A DNA stretch of 64,000 nucleotides. Source: Congeria kusceri (lineage: Eukaryota > Mollusca > Bivalvia > Myida > Dreissenidae). The stretch covers positions 1-64,000 of the forward strand of contig CM051030.1 of NCBI GenBank assembly GCA_027627225.1. The letters are read 5' to 3'. The number at the start of each line of letters is the position of its first letter. Position 1 is the first letter of the stretch. Shown here piece after piece: positions 12,440 to 24,797 of the stretch. A program made the translations under genes and the position numbers. A model generated the notes under the pieces. It ran no database searches and was not told the DNA's origin. It worked only from the letters and a program-made list of their open reading frames with translations.

Positions 12440-14055
12440 AACAAGTGCTGTTGGAGGACAGAGCGCTCGACTTTGCTTGTGCTTGTCAGAGTTACTGGCA
12501 TATTTTTTCTTAAACAAAAAATAAGGAAATTCCACGAAAACCAATTTTTTAAAACGAAATGCTTCCAAGTCAGCACATCAATAAAATTTTTAGTAATGGT
12601 GAACCTGACCTTGACCCCACCAACCCCATATGCAATCCCAAGCGAGGTCTTGATATAAGGTATCTATTTATTAAGTTTCATTAAAAATCTCCATGTATTC
12701 TAAAGCTTAAGAACGTAAACTGTTTGTCTGTTTTTAGTAACGGTGACCTCGACCCCACCCCATATGCAATCCCAAGCGAGGTCTAGATAGAATGTATCAA
12801 TGTATGAAGTTTCATGAAAATATCTCAATGTGTTCTCAAGCTATTGAGCAGAAACCATTTCTTATTTTTAGTAACGGTGACCTCAACTTTGACCCCGCCC
12901 ACCCTATATGCAATCCCAAGCGAGGTCTCAAAATAAGGTATCAATTAAGTTTCATAAAAATATCTCAATGCAATATCAAGTTATTCAGCGGAAACCGTTT
13001 TTCTAGTTTAAGTAACAGTGACCTTGACCCCACCCACCTCATATGCAATCCCAAGCGAGGTCTTGATATAAGGTATCTATGTATACAGTTTCATTAAAAT
13101 ATCTCAATGCGTTCTCACGTTATAGAGCGGAAACCGTTTTTGTATTTTAGTAACAGTGACCTTGACCTTGACTGTATACGCAATCCCAAGAGAGGTCTCG
13201 ATATAAGGTATCTATGTATTAAGTTTCATTGAAATATCTCAATGCGTTCTCAAGTTATTGAGCAGAAACTGTTTTTCGATTTTTAGTAACAGTGACCTTG
13301 ACGACACCCATCCCATACGCAATCCCAAGCGAAGTCTCAATATAAGGTATGTTTGTATAAAGCTTCATTAAAATATCTTAATGTGTTCTCAAGTTATTCA
13401 GCGGAAAAAACTATTTTCTATTTTTAGTAACAGTGACCTTGACCCCACCTTCACATATGCAATTCCAAGCGAGGTCTCGATATAATGTATCTATGTATTA
13501 AATTTCATTAAAAAATCTCAATGTGCTCTCAAGTTATTGAGCGGAAACCGTTTTTCTATTTGTCGTAACAGTGACCTTTACCCCACCCACCCCAAGTGAG
13601 GTCTTGATATAAGGTATGTACGTATGAAGTTTTATTACAATATCTCAATGCGTTCTCAAGTTATTCAGCAGAAACCGTTTTTCTATTTTTAGTGACTTTG
13701 ACCCTGAACCCACACATCCCATATGCAATGCCAAGCGAGGTCTATGATGGAAGTTTCATTAATCTGTTCTCGAGAAATGAAAAGTTGAGAAACGAGTTTA
13801 CCGAACATTTTTAACCTGTCCAAATAGCTTATATGTAAAATATGTAAGTGTGCCCATAATTTTGACAAATTTCAAACTAGAGTTACCAAACTTGGCGTAT
13901 AGGTTCATTTTAACGTGGGGAATAAATTTTTTAGTTTGAATGAAATCGCTCAAACAATTCCTGAGAAACAAGCTTAATACCGAAAAACTTTAACCTAGCT
14001 TAGACGCCGACGCGAGTAGAACAGCTTGACTTTTCTTCGAAAAGTCGAGCTAATA
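12440..14055. repeat. modular tandem-repeat element, copy 1
   Basis: It opens with 'acaagtgctg', 'gaggacagagcgctcgac' and closes with 'cttcgaaaagtcgagctaa'. The subterminal GCTCGACTTT and AAAGTCGAGC are inverted. The core has about eight units of roughly 140 bp. Each unit starts 'gtaacggtgaccttgacc' and contains 'atatgcaatcccaagcg', 'ggtatctatgtat' and 'gcggaaaccgtttttct'. The short reading frames across it are periodic shadows. Confidence 0.7.
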
Positions 14056-14589
14056 ACTTTACATGCTGACAGTTAAGGCATCCATACATTGAGTTGTATA
14101 ATTTTTAACTACCTGTGTGAGTTGCCAGGCCTGTTTCACGCTGCTGAACAGTCGGTCTGTTACCGAGAGCATAGTGTCCTCTTCCTGGGTCTCTCCAGCC
14201 TGGCAATGACATACTGATAGATATGATGAACATTGACATGTATTTGCAAACCCTGAGTACATATTGAAATTTTTTTAATGACTCTTGTTTAATGTTTAAT
14301 ATCACTAGTATATATCTTTTGACAGATCATTCTATATTTTCTATAGATGTAAAATAAATGTGAGCAATACATGACAGCGTGTTTTGAACCTAACTTGAAA
14401 ATGATGCTGCACACTCACTACTGTTTGATGGAGACTCTGATGGCCCATGTTTGGCCTCTTTATTGCCAGTCACCATTTCCTGCTGGACAATGGCTGCGCT
14501 CATGGTGGACAACTGTGTCAACACCTTGTCAGAAGACTTGTAGCTTTTTCTCACCTCCACGTCTGCAATATAAAGGAACATGTTTTAAT
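14056..14589. other. no gene recognised
   Basis: Overlapping frames of 60-80 aa occur on both strands at 14059-14616, none with recognisable motifs. Splice-like borders are weak. I support no gene here. Confidence 0.35.
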
Positions 14590-14905
14590 TTAAACCTATT
14601 TACTTTAGCTCCATAGTGTTAAAAAGTTAAGGCATATAGAAACACTTGCAAGCTAAGTACAGCTGGTAGTTGGTATCTGAGAAAGACCTGGTTCAGATCT
14701 TTGAGGTCCCCCATACAAAGAAACATGTTCGTACTTAAGCTTGATAGTGCTGAAAGCCGGAGAATTATTGGGACACTGTTCAGTCTGTTTCCTGGGTAGA
14801 GTCACTACTTGGTGTGTGAGAAAGATCATTTAAATGCACAAAAGGTTGGGATTAAACACACGATCTCCTGATTGGAAGGTGGATACCATAGCCTTAAAAA
14901 CAAAT
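14590..14905 (-). mobile_element. diverged tRNA-derived SINE, same family as 36430-36628
   Basis: Read on the minus strand, a tRNA-like head ('ggtatccaccttccaatcag' and a degenerate B box) precedes a body sharing order and sequence with the copy at 36430-36628: 'gtttcctggg', 'actacttggtgt', 'gagaaagatc', and the distal 'aacctatttactttagct'. It is clearly older than that copy. Confidence 0.5.
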
Positions 14906-15747
14906 AAGTGACAATGATCCTTAAGTATGATGGAGATACACAAGCAGAAACACACTGATGATATGCATTATCTGAGCTGGAATTTATCATATCATAAAGG
15001 CACTGCATGATCAATGAGTCAATATGGAGATGATGTTGTGACCGACACTTAAGTTTACTGCAGGTTCTGATCAGAGGCATCTAGGTGCAAACAGGTACAG
15101 TTGGCTGACATGATTTATGATGAATGCTCAGTTTATATGTTATACATTTACAGACAACAGGTGCCAGAGAGTCTCAACTTCTGATCATAATTAAAACCAC
15201 AAAGTGGGAGGCAGTATTTCCAGTAAGCCCTGCCTGCCTGACACTGACTGACCAAGAACAGTTCTGCACATGGACCCACATCCTCCATTCTTTCCTTGAA
15301 TTAATTATTTCTTGACATATTCACTGTCTAGTCTAATAAATGTGACGTTTAACGCAAATTTAGAGTTACTTTTTTAGATTGGCCTATTTGGCTGTAACGT
15401 CCTATTGCCGAAAGGCATTTTGCTTGGTGGAAAATTGAAAGTTAAAAAATTCATAAATTTATATTATTTGCAACAATAAACTTAAACAACACTTAAACCG
15501 CTTAACATGTGCCGACATTTACCTAGGACATGCGTTTAATTCCGATTTCAACTTTTGTATAAATCTAAATTCATGTACAGTCTGCCATGTTTACCTTGCC
15601 TACTTTAAACCTTCAAATATGTTCCAACGAATCAGATGATCAATGTATTTATTAATAGAATTGAATGAACAAGTGAAATGACACAATCATTTCAGTGTAG
15701 CAGAATATTGATGAAAGTTTACACAGTGAAGGGTAGCGACATGTTCA
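14906..15747. other. no gene recognised
   Basis: Unassigned sequence. Short frames at 15124-15315 (+) and 14826-15080 (-) have no motif. AT-rich from 15340 onwards. Confidence 0.35.
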
Positions 15748-17793
15748 ACAAGAGCTGTCAGAGGACAGAGCGCTCCACTTTACTTGTGCTTGTTGGAGTT
15801 ACTGGCATTTTTTTGAAATATGGAAATTCCACGAAAACCAAATTTTTCTAACGAAATGCATTAAAGTCAGCACATCAATAAAATTTTTAGTAAAAGTGAC
15901 CTTGACCCCACCCACCCCATATGCAATCCCAAGCGAGGTCTCGATAGAAGGTATGTATATATTAAGTTTCATAAAAATATCTCAATGCGTTCTCAAGTTA
16001 TTCAGAAGAAACCGTTTTTCTATTTATAGTAACAGTGACCTTGACTTCACCACCCCATATGCAATCCCAAGTGAGGTCTTGATTTAAGGTATCAATGTAT
16101 TAAGTTTTTATTAAAATACCTCAATTTGTTCTCAAGTTATTGAGCGGAAACCGTTTTTCTATTTTTAGTCACAGTGACCTTGACCCCACCCACCCCATAT
16201 GCAATCCCAAGTGAGGTCTTGATATAAAGTATCAATGTATTAAGTTTTATTAAAATATCTCAATTTGTTCTCAAGTTATAGAGTATAAACCTTTTTTCTA
16301 TTTTTAGTCACAGTGACCTTAACCCAACCCACCCCATATGCAATCCCTATCAAGGTCTCGCTATAATCTATGTTTGCATTTTCATTACAATAACTTAATC
16401 TGTTCTTAGTTAGAGAGTGGAAACGAATAGTTGAGAAACTAGCTTACAGAAAAACATGTCCAGATAGCTTGTATGTAAAAATTTTAAGTGTAAAAAGGCC
16501 TATAATTTTGACAAATTTCAAACAAGAGTTATCAAAATTGGCCCATGAATGTATTTTAATATAGGGAATAAGTGTTCTAAGTTTGAATGAAATCCCTTAA
16601 GCCATTCCTAAGAAACCAGCTTACCGAAAAACTTTAACCTGCCAATATAGCTTATGTAAAAACGGCCCATAATTTTGTCAAATTTTAAACTAGAGTTATC
16701 AATCTTGGCCTTAAGGTTCATTATAATGTGGGGAATAAATGTTTAAAGTTTGAATGCAATCCCTGAAGCCATTCCTGAGAAACTAGCTTACCGAAAAACT
16801 TTAACCTAGCTTGGAACCGACATCTGGGCCAGTAGGGTACAGGTTGTTTCGCTCCCAAGTAGTTTCCTCCCCCTAGTTATTTCGCCCCCAAGTAGTTTCG
16901 CCTCTGGTTGTTTTGCTCCCAATTATGCTTATTAACAAAAAAAAGCAAATCGTTGTTGTTTTTTAAATTTATTTAATTACATAATGTTAACAGTACATAT
17001 GTCTTATAGATTATTTATTTATTGGTAAGTAAATTTAATATCTCGACCGGAATATATGGAAAGACACATACTGGTACATTAAATATACAACAACTACAAT
17101 AACAGTCAAAACACTTTTGTAGGTAGGAACATATAAAAAAAAGGAAACAAAATTCAAGAACATCTAAGAAGGAGTATTACCCAGAAAGAAGAGCCAACAT
17201 ATAATAATTACAAGCAAATGCTGTAACTTTTTACGTCAGAAACACCTGGAATAAAATACAACAAGACACAACAAATACATAACAGCACAATCACACAATC
17301 GACCCAACTGTCTCTTTTTGGCTACATAACGGGATTTACTCTGCATCGTATGGACCTTTGATCTTTGCACATCCACAAGAATGAATTTACTGCTTTTAGT
17401 ACCGGTACCATTCGAAACGGCTTTGTTATTTACATTATCTCATTAGTTTTTAACAGTTAGAAATAAGTGTAAACATTTTTAAGCAAAATTATAACAGCAA
17501 TTAATTGGTATACGTCTTATTAAAGAGGGCACCCGATACTTTGATGACGCTGATTATTAAAATCAATCGTAATCCGAAATAGGTAACCGCTACTTTCATG
17601 ATGCTAATTATCAAGATCAATCGTAATCCAAAATATTTGAGTTTTTAAAATGGTCCAAATAAAACACTCAATATGACGTTAAGGAGGCGAAACTACAAGG
17701 GGCGAAACAACCAAGGGCAACAGGTTGGGAGCGAAACGACCTGTAATCGCAAGTAGAATAGCTTGCCTTTTCTTTGAAAAGTCGAGCTAATAA
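15748..17793. repeat. modular tandem-repeat element, copy 2, split by an insertion
   Basis: It opens 'caagagctgtcagaggaca', has four core units of the same 140-bp type as copy 1 (15.89-16.4 kb), then 'caaactagagttatcaa'-type units, and closes 'gaaaagtcgagctaataa' at about 17780-17793. The 904-bp element at 16840-17743 lies inside it just before the closing module. Confidence 0.7.
16840..17743. mobile_element. 904-bp TA-flanked DNA element nested in modular copy 2
   Basis: The ends are CAGGTTGTTTCGCTCCCAA and the inverted TTGGGAGCGAAACGACCTG. Each abuts TA (16838-16839, 17744-17745). Further inside, 'gtagtttcgcc' and 'ggcgaaactac' are also inverted. The AT-rich interior has no transposase frame. 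Tc1/mariner-type non-autonomous element by target site. Confidence 0.8.
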
Positions 17794-18375
17794 TGCAAAA
17801 GTGTGCAGCCGGTAAGTTTAAATTAAGGTTGCATCTAAAATGGAAGTGTTATTGTACAAATATTTAAGAAATATTATTGAGGAATAAATTCTCTTTGAAT
17901 GTATTTTAATTTTATTCAGAAATATTAATGTTAACCATGCCATTTCAGAGCCATGAAAGTAGCGACCAAAATCCTGTTGCTACACTGTAGTCTAGACATA
18001 TAGCGCCAACTATCGACCACTGTTTTGGTCCTTTGCCCGATGCGTCCCGCCAATATTGCCCATATGAAAAGTAGCTCAATATTGGCACATGGCCCAACTT
18101 GTTGTGTTTCTGTGGTTAAATGTAAACACAGTTAGCGATTGCTTTGTTTAGAGTTAAAATAACGTTACAGTTACGCCATTGTTGATTATTTATTAAATGA
18201 GATTCTTAATTTTATGAGCACATTGTAACAATCAATATTTACCTTTGTCACGTCATTTTAAGAGCAATGTTCGTTCATACATTTACATTATGAAAATGAG
18301 TTTAAATTCCGCCCCATCTTGAAAACACCGGAAATAGAATTTATAGGTTAGAAACCACTAAATCTTTTTGAATTA
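17794..18375. other. no gene recognised
   Basis: AT-rich unassigned sequence. No coding or structural signal found. Confidence 0.35.
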
Positions 18376-18600
18376 CAGTCAAACCGGCCACAAGTTAAAA
18401 CGGCCACACGTTCAACCGGCCACAAAAAAGTGAAAGCGGCCACACAGTCATTTGAATACTTGCAAACCGACCACATTTTGTTGTTGTTTTTTCTAGAATG
18501 ATTTGCTGATTTGAAAATAACATTATGTATTGTTTGATTTTATAGTAGAAAAATACTTTTAAACATAAAATAAGGACAATAAATCCAAAGATAAATTTGT
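18376..18600. mobile_element. single end of the 'ggccac' DNA element
   Basis: 'tacagtcaaaccggccacaa' and repeated 'cggccac' motifs match the left end of the element at 20698-23045. The downstream 'ttgtttgattttatagt' is also shared. The other end was not found, so it is a truncated copy. Confidence 0.6.
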
Positions 18601-19597
<997 letters not shown>

Positions 19598-19599
19598 GG

Positions 19600-20690
19600 G
19601 GGGTGGGGGTTAACTGCTAAATCACTACATACTGCTCTGAATATGAGTTCGCTATTACTTTTCATAATTCAACATTTATTATCATGTAGTTGTCTTATAT
19701 TATACTTAATATGTTTGTAATATTTTGGAATCTGTTTCTTACACAAATAAACTTACTATCTAAAAGTCATCGATTACGTCTTATTATCCTGTTATTTTGA
19801 CCTACTAGTAATCATACCAATCTTCTTTGTTGTCAACACCTAAAGTGTCAAATGCCTGGTAGATAAGGTATCTGGAGAAAATCCCTCCCTGACATAATCA
19901 CTTCTGCTAATTTTTACGTACACGGATCGAAACTCTCCCGTTGATTTTTACCACCTGGACATAAGCCCTCACCATAAAAATATACAATATTTAAATTGTT
20001 TGCAAAAAGAAAAGGTTTTAATACAAATATATATCCTCTATTTAGCATCGACATAAGTGTGATGATTTATTTATATTATTTTAACAACAATGGTATTATA
20101 TGAAGCCATAATATAATGTTAATATTGCTACTTTTATGCAGACTATATAATTGAAATATGTGTTAAAACTGTCCAAAGTCCATATAATTGCCACAAATAT
20201 ATTCAATTAATTTTAGCGTGAATGGTTGTTGTTGCATTAAGACTTCACTTCTTTAATTTTAATAAAACGCATAGAGAATCTCTGTGATCAGTGAGGGATT
20301 TTGTCCAATAGGGCGGGGGGGGGGGGGGGGGTACAATTATCGGGATGGATTATGTCCGGGTATGCAAACATGAGGAGAGATTTTGTCCGGGGCAAGGGGA
20401 GATTATATCCGGGATTCCAAAAGCCTACCATTTAACACAGTTATCAATTGAGACTTGGTCTCCAGTCGATATAATGCACGCAGATTACATTTCAATCACA
20501 CGTGGTGGACACATGTTTGTGTATACGAGACTCAATATGTATGATAAATATGCATTGTTGCACTTTTATCATTTTAATGTGAGCTCCTTTTTGTATCACA
20601 CCTTACTTTGTATAATAAATATGCTCATTTCCTTTTTATCAAAAGTTCAAATTCTTGCTTTTTCATATCAACCACTTGGGCCGTAATGGA
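19600..20690. other. no gene recognised
   Basis: Contains a G homopolymer tract at about 20316-20330 followed by 'tccggg'-containing short repeats ('gattatgtccgggta', 'gattttgtccgggg', 'gattatatccggga'). The 113-aa frame starting at 20345 begins inside these repeats and is not recognisable. Confidence 0.4.
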
Positions 20691-21258
20691 AGAATTACAG
20701 TAATCCAAGCCACAAGTTAAATCGGCCACAAAAAGTCAAATCGGCCACAGAGTCATAGGAAAAAAGTCAAACCGGCCTCTTTAAAAAAAAAAAAAATTCT
20801 GATGGAGTAAATTATATAATATATAAGCCAATGATATGTTGTTTGATTTTATAGTGATAATAATTAAGGAATAATAAAATAACGACAATACATGTATGTA
20901 AATGTTGTTGTATTTATTTTCTGTATTAGCATTAGACATATATCAAATACATACCACATGCATACAACGGCGAAATATCTTTATTATATTATAAAAACAT
21001 AATCATGTTCACAATGTATACTCTACCAACGGCTTAATTTGGTGAATAAATGACATATTAAATATGACTCGCTTCGTTTTCTAGTAGCTGGTACATGAGT
21101 CGAGTTTTATCTACTCCGTCACTGGCTTGACAAAATATACCGGTATTAATAGTTTATTTGATGATATCTTCTTCAGAAGAGATAATTTCCAATGTAGTAA
21201 GCGAGTACCGTAATTAATTTATAAAGGTTCGTTAAAATTCATGGGTATAAGCTGTATA

Positions 21259-22075
21259 CACTAAAACCCCGCTTTACGACCACCTCGATTTTACGACCAA
21301 CCCGCTAAAGCGGATACTTTTTAAAAGACCCGATTGTTTTCCTATATATTTCAATGGTCGCAAACCCCGATTATACGGGCATCCCGCTATTCCGTATTAC
21401 GACCACTAATCCTAGACCGAAAGTACCAAATAATGCTCAAAATAAACCCTTTATTGCGACCACTGTCATTTGGTCGTTGACACTTACTGTCATCAATTAA
21501 CAACATATGCCGTTGGGATTATATAATGCGTTTCGCATGAGACGTTAAACCGAGGTGCAGTGTACTAGGTGCTTCACACCGGGCACTAAAAGACCCAGGG
21601 TTGTCTCTGGAACGGGGCGTCTCCTGTATCTTGCACTATCCCTCGTAACCCAACTAATAAGTCTTTTGGGGACGATGGCCATATGGGAGAGAATCCCGGT
21701 GCACTCGATAAAAATGTACCACACACACACTGTGTAACAGATTGCGTTAAATAACACTAGCAGACAGTTAGTTGGGAACACTGCTGAATACTGAACCTCA
21801 AATCGCCTTGTTAATCACATTTTAATTAATTTCCGAGTTAATGTAGAGTTTATATCCATAACTATAAGTTACACAATTTGCTTTTAATAAAGCATATATT
21901 GAACACAAATGGGGGATTTTCGTTTTCATTCATTATTCATTTATAGTTTCATTAAAACTTTGAATTACACAGATGTTTTAATGTACTGACTCGTTGATAC
22001 CTCGATAATACGACCACCCTGCTAGTAAGACCACTTTTAAGACCCCCAAGTTGTCGTATTAGCGGGGTTTTACTG
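21259..22075. mobile_element. 817-bp TA-flanked element nested in the 20698-23045 element
   Basis: The ends are CACTAAAACCCCGCTTTACG and the inverted CGTATTAGCGGGGTTTTACTG, with TA at 21257-21258 and 22076-22077. Repeated 'acgaccac' motifs lie near both ends. The form resembles pogo/mariner-like non-autonomous elements. It contains a SINE body. Confidence 0.8.
21535..21740 (+). mobile_element. 5'-truncated SINE body (same family as 44455-44656)
   Basis: 'gagacgttaaaccgaggtg', 'cagtgtactaggtgcttc', 'ggcactaaaagacccaggg' and 'ggggcgtctcctgtatct' are shared in order with the minus-strand SINE at 44.5 kb. No tRNA-like head precedes it here. It lies wholly inside the 21259-22075 element, so it is the youngest layer or arrived with it. 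Confidence 0.7.
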
Positions 22076-23045
22076 TATCACACCTTTTCAAAGCGTGAAT
22101 GCAGAGCAACAGCTCGGGCGCGAATTTGCGTAAATATGCAATTCTAAAACCCTTTTACGCAATTAATTTTATACTTTATGAGTAACAAAACGCAATTGAA
22201 ATACCAGTACGCAATAAGCGGCAAACTCGGTGCGTACTAACATGGGTTTTGGACTGACATGGGTAAAAAATGACCGATAGATGTGTACGAAAAATCCGAA
22301 AATGGTTAAAAGACACATATAATACAAAGCAGTTTGAGTGGAAACCATTGAAATATTCAGTAATATTATTTATTAGATCTTCGAAATAATATCAAAACAT
22401 CTTCGAATTGAGGTTGCTTTGAATTGGGGAGACACCAGTGTAATCGCATATTGGATGGTTTCTTACGTCATGTAGGCCGCAAAAACACAGAGGCAAAAAT
22501 TGACAAGAATAACACTATTTAAATGTTTTGTGGCAACGTTTTATATTGTGTTAAAAATCCGGTGTACTAAGCAGGCTGCGCCTTGAAAACTGTTTCAAAT
22601 CAGAATGTATCCAGAGTTTAGATGCTAATGTGTTGAGAAAAATATGTACGATTAGTGTTGTGCAAAGAGAAATAATTATGTTTGTAATAAATTAAAGAAA
22701 AAGCATTTGCGTATTGTGGTTGTTGTACAAAATTTGGAGATCGTCTTCATCTTATACTCAATTATTTTTATTTTAATGTGGTAACATAACTTCAATAACT
22801 CAAATATTTTTTCAGTACTGATTTATTTAAATATGATGGGGTAATACAGAATGACAGAATCCTTATATGTTGCTCTGGTGAAAACGTCTTAGCACATCGG
22901 TGTGAAACAAAAACATGGTTTCATTTAAGCCAAAGTGTTAATAAATTTCAAAATTCATGGGTATAAGCTGTATACCACACCTACCTTTTAATGTGGCCGG
23001 TTTGGACTTTTTGAGGCCGGTTTAACTTGTGGCCGGTTTAACTTG

Positions 23046-23476
23046 CTTCCTTAAATTGGGACGTACAGACCCACACTGTTGTTGTTGTAGCAATGGCGAA
23101 AATTTTGATTTTGAAAAGCTGAAAAATAAGAACTCAACGTAACAGCCTGCACATAGGTAATAAGAGACTTTAATTACGGTTGCTTACAACGAAACAACAC
23201 GGTTGCTTACAACGAAACAACACAGATAGAAATATAAAAATGGTTTCGCGAATGTTAATTATGCGTCAATATCTAATACTGAAAATGCCTGTGATATTAA
23301 TTATTATGTCACGTGCTACTTTTGTGATTATGATGAATCCCAAACTCATGTGTATAATATCACATTTTTTCAGTTTTTTGAGATGACATAATAATTTCCT
23401 GCACAACCTTACCATGATATGTCCATTATAAGTCAGGTTTGTTTATGTTCCATTTGTCATAATGTGAGAAACCTGA
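23046..23476. other. no gene recognised
   Basis: A short direct duplication ('ggttgcttacaacgaaacaa', twice near 23179-23222) is visible. The 68-aa frame here is rich in Met and Ile and has no motif. Confidence 0.4.
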
Positions 23477-23560
23477 ACATCTGCAGGGGATTGAACCTCC
23501 AACATGAGACACTTCAATCATGTTGCTAAAGAGCTAGCACAACAGCAAGGCAGTTCAAAG
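23477..23560 (-). repeat. tRNA-derived SINE head, probable
   Basis: On the minus strand a B-box-like GGTTCAATCCC follows an A-box-like 'tgctagctctttagc' by a tRNA-like distance. The cloverleaf is weak. The SINE body was not delimited. Confidence 0.4.
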
Positions 23561-24220
23561 TGTGTTATAACCGATTAGCAATAACAACAACAAGAGATCA
23601 GGTTCAAGTTGTATCTTCAGTTGTCTGGTGTCTATTCTCCCACGAAGGGCATTCCTGTCTCAACAGTCAATCTCCAAATCCTCTCTTCTTGAACAACAAT
23701 CATTTATACTAATCTACAGGAAATTGGCAATGCATAACATTCAGATCAAAACATAAAGTTTGTATTATGAACACATTTACAACAATGTAATCTTAATATG
23801 TGTATTATTAGGTTTCATGCAGTTGATTCCTTTTTATTTATCTATGATGTCGCCTTCATTAATGATGTGTTCTGATGCAGCTGTATCAGGGTGCTAGGCC
23901 ACTCCAGAGACATGTTTACATTGCTTCCGATAGCACATATGGGTATTGTGTTTTGCACAGAATAAATTAAATGCTGGTGTACATAAATATTTTCACAAAC
24001 TAACTCATGTACAGGGTATAAGAAAAGCTGAAGTAAAATGATGTTTTCAAGAAATAATTGACAGAGCTCCAGAGTCATGTTTGTTTTTATTTAGAATTGG
24101 AATGTTCTTTATTGAATATTTGAGATATTTTTGAATTGCTAGACTCAGAATAGACTGCTATTTATGTTCTGTAAAATAATCAATTACTTTGTTTTTTTAA
24201 ACCGATGTTAATCATGCAAT

Positions 24221-24503
24221 TTACGCTTTACTGTGCAAGATTACTGGACTGCATCGTACTGGCTTCCCAATGACCTTCACTGGTGGTGACTGCCAACAAA
24301 CAGGCTCAGAGGTGGCAGAGCTTGTAAGCCCAGGGGTCCTACTGGGTGTGTGGGGAGTAAGGGCTGTCTGTGGTGAAGATGAGGCGGCACTTCCTCTCGT
24401 GCCCACACCCAGACCTAAATTAGTTCATGAGTGCCGGGTAATTTGTCAAAGCTATAGGTATCTGATGATGTCAGATAATGATATTGATGATAAGTTCTGG
24501 TAA
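24221..24503 (+). CDS. exon-like island, unrecognised
   Basis: Base composition rises here compared with the AT-rich flanks, and both strands are open. The plus frame reads through a Gly/Val/Pro-rich segment to a GT at 24439-24440. The minus frame (24221-24406) is Ser/Thr/Pro-rich with alternating small residues, typical of disordered protein. Neither matches a family I recognise, and the strand cannot be decided from sequence alone. It could be part of a broken gene together with the acidic exon at 24666. Confidence 0.2.
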
Positions 24504-24665
24504 TAATGTCCCAGCAAACTGTAATGAACTATTAATGCTATTGCACAATGTTTGATGATAATGATGGTGATGATGATGATGATGATGAATACAATGCCAT
24601 ATTAAGTATATTACTGAAATAGCTGCTGCTGTTGTGCACACTAATCAGATATCCATCTATTACAG

Positions 24666-24797
24666 GCCAAGAAGCAGGGACCAGCATGAAGCACTCCAGC
24701 ACCAGAAGATGATGAGGAGGATGACAGTGATAACAGGCAGGATGAGGAGAGTAATCAGTCGTTCGTCACCTGGCACTGCCCCCCATCCAATTGGTGA
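24666..24797 (+). pseudogene. acidic C-terminal exon candidate with internal TGA
   Basis: A good acceptor ('ctattacag') ends at 24665. In the frame starting there, codon 8 is TGA (24687-24689). After it comes a strongly acidic run (PEDDEEDDSDNRQDEE) and a TGA stop at 24795-24797. The acidic run continues in one frame over 35 codons, which is unusual for random AT-rich DNA. The early TGA suggests decay, or the true exon uses a different border. The protein is unrecognised. Confidence 0.25.

Larger units (their letters stand above)
20698..23045. mobile_element. 2.3-kb DNA element with long inverted ends, itself invaded
   Basis: The left end has 'gccacaagttaaatcggcc' and 'acaaaaagtcaaatcggcc'. 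The right end, reversed, has 'ggccacaagttaaaccggcc' and 'tcaaaaagtccaaaccggcc', giving about 50 bp of imperfect inverted termini. TA precedes the left end (20696-20697). No duplicate TA was seen at the right. 'aaattcatgggtataagctg' occurs twice inside (about 21236 and 22952). No transposase frame remains. Confidence 0.7.
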
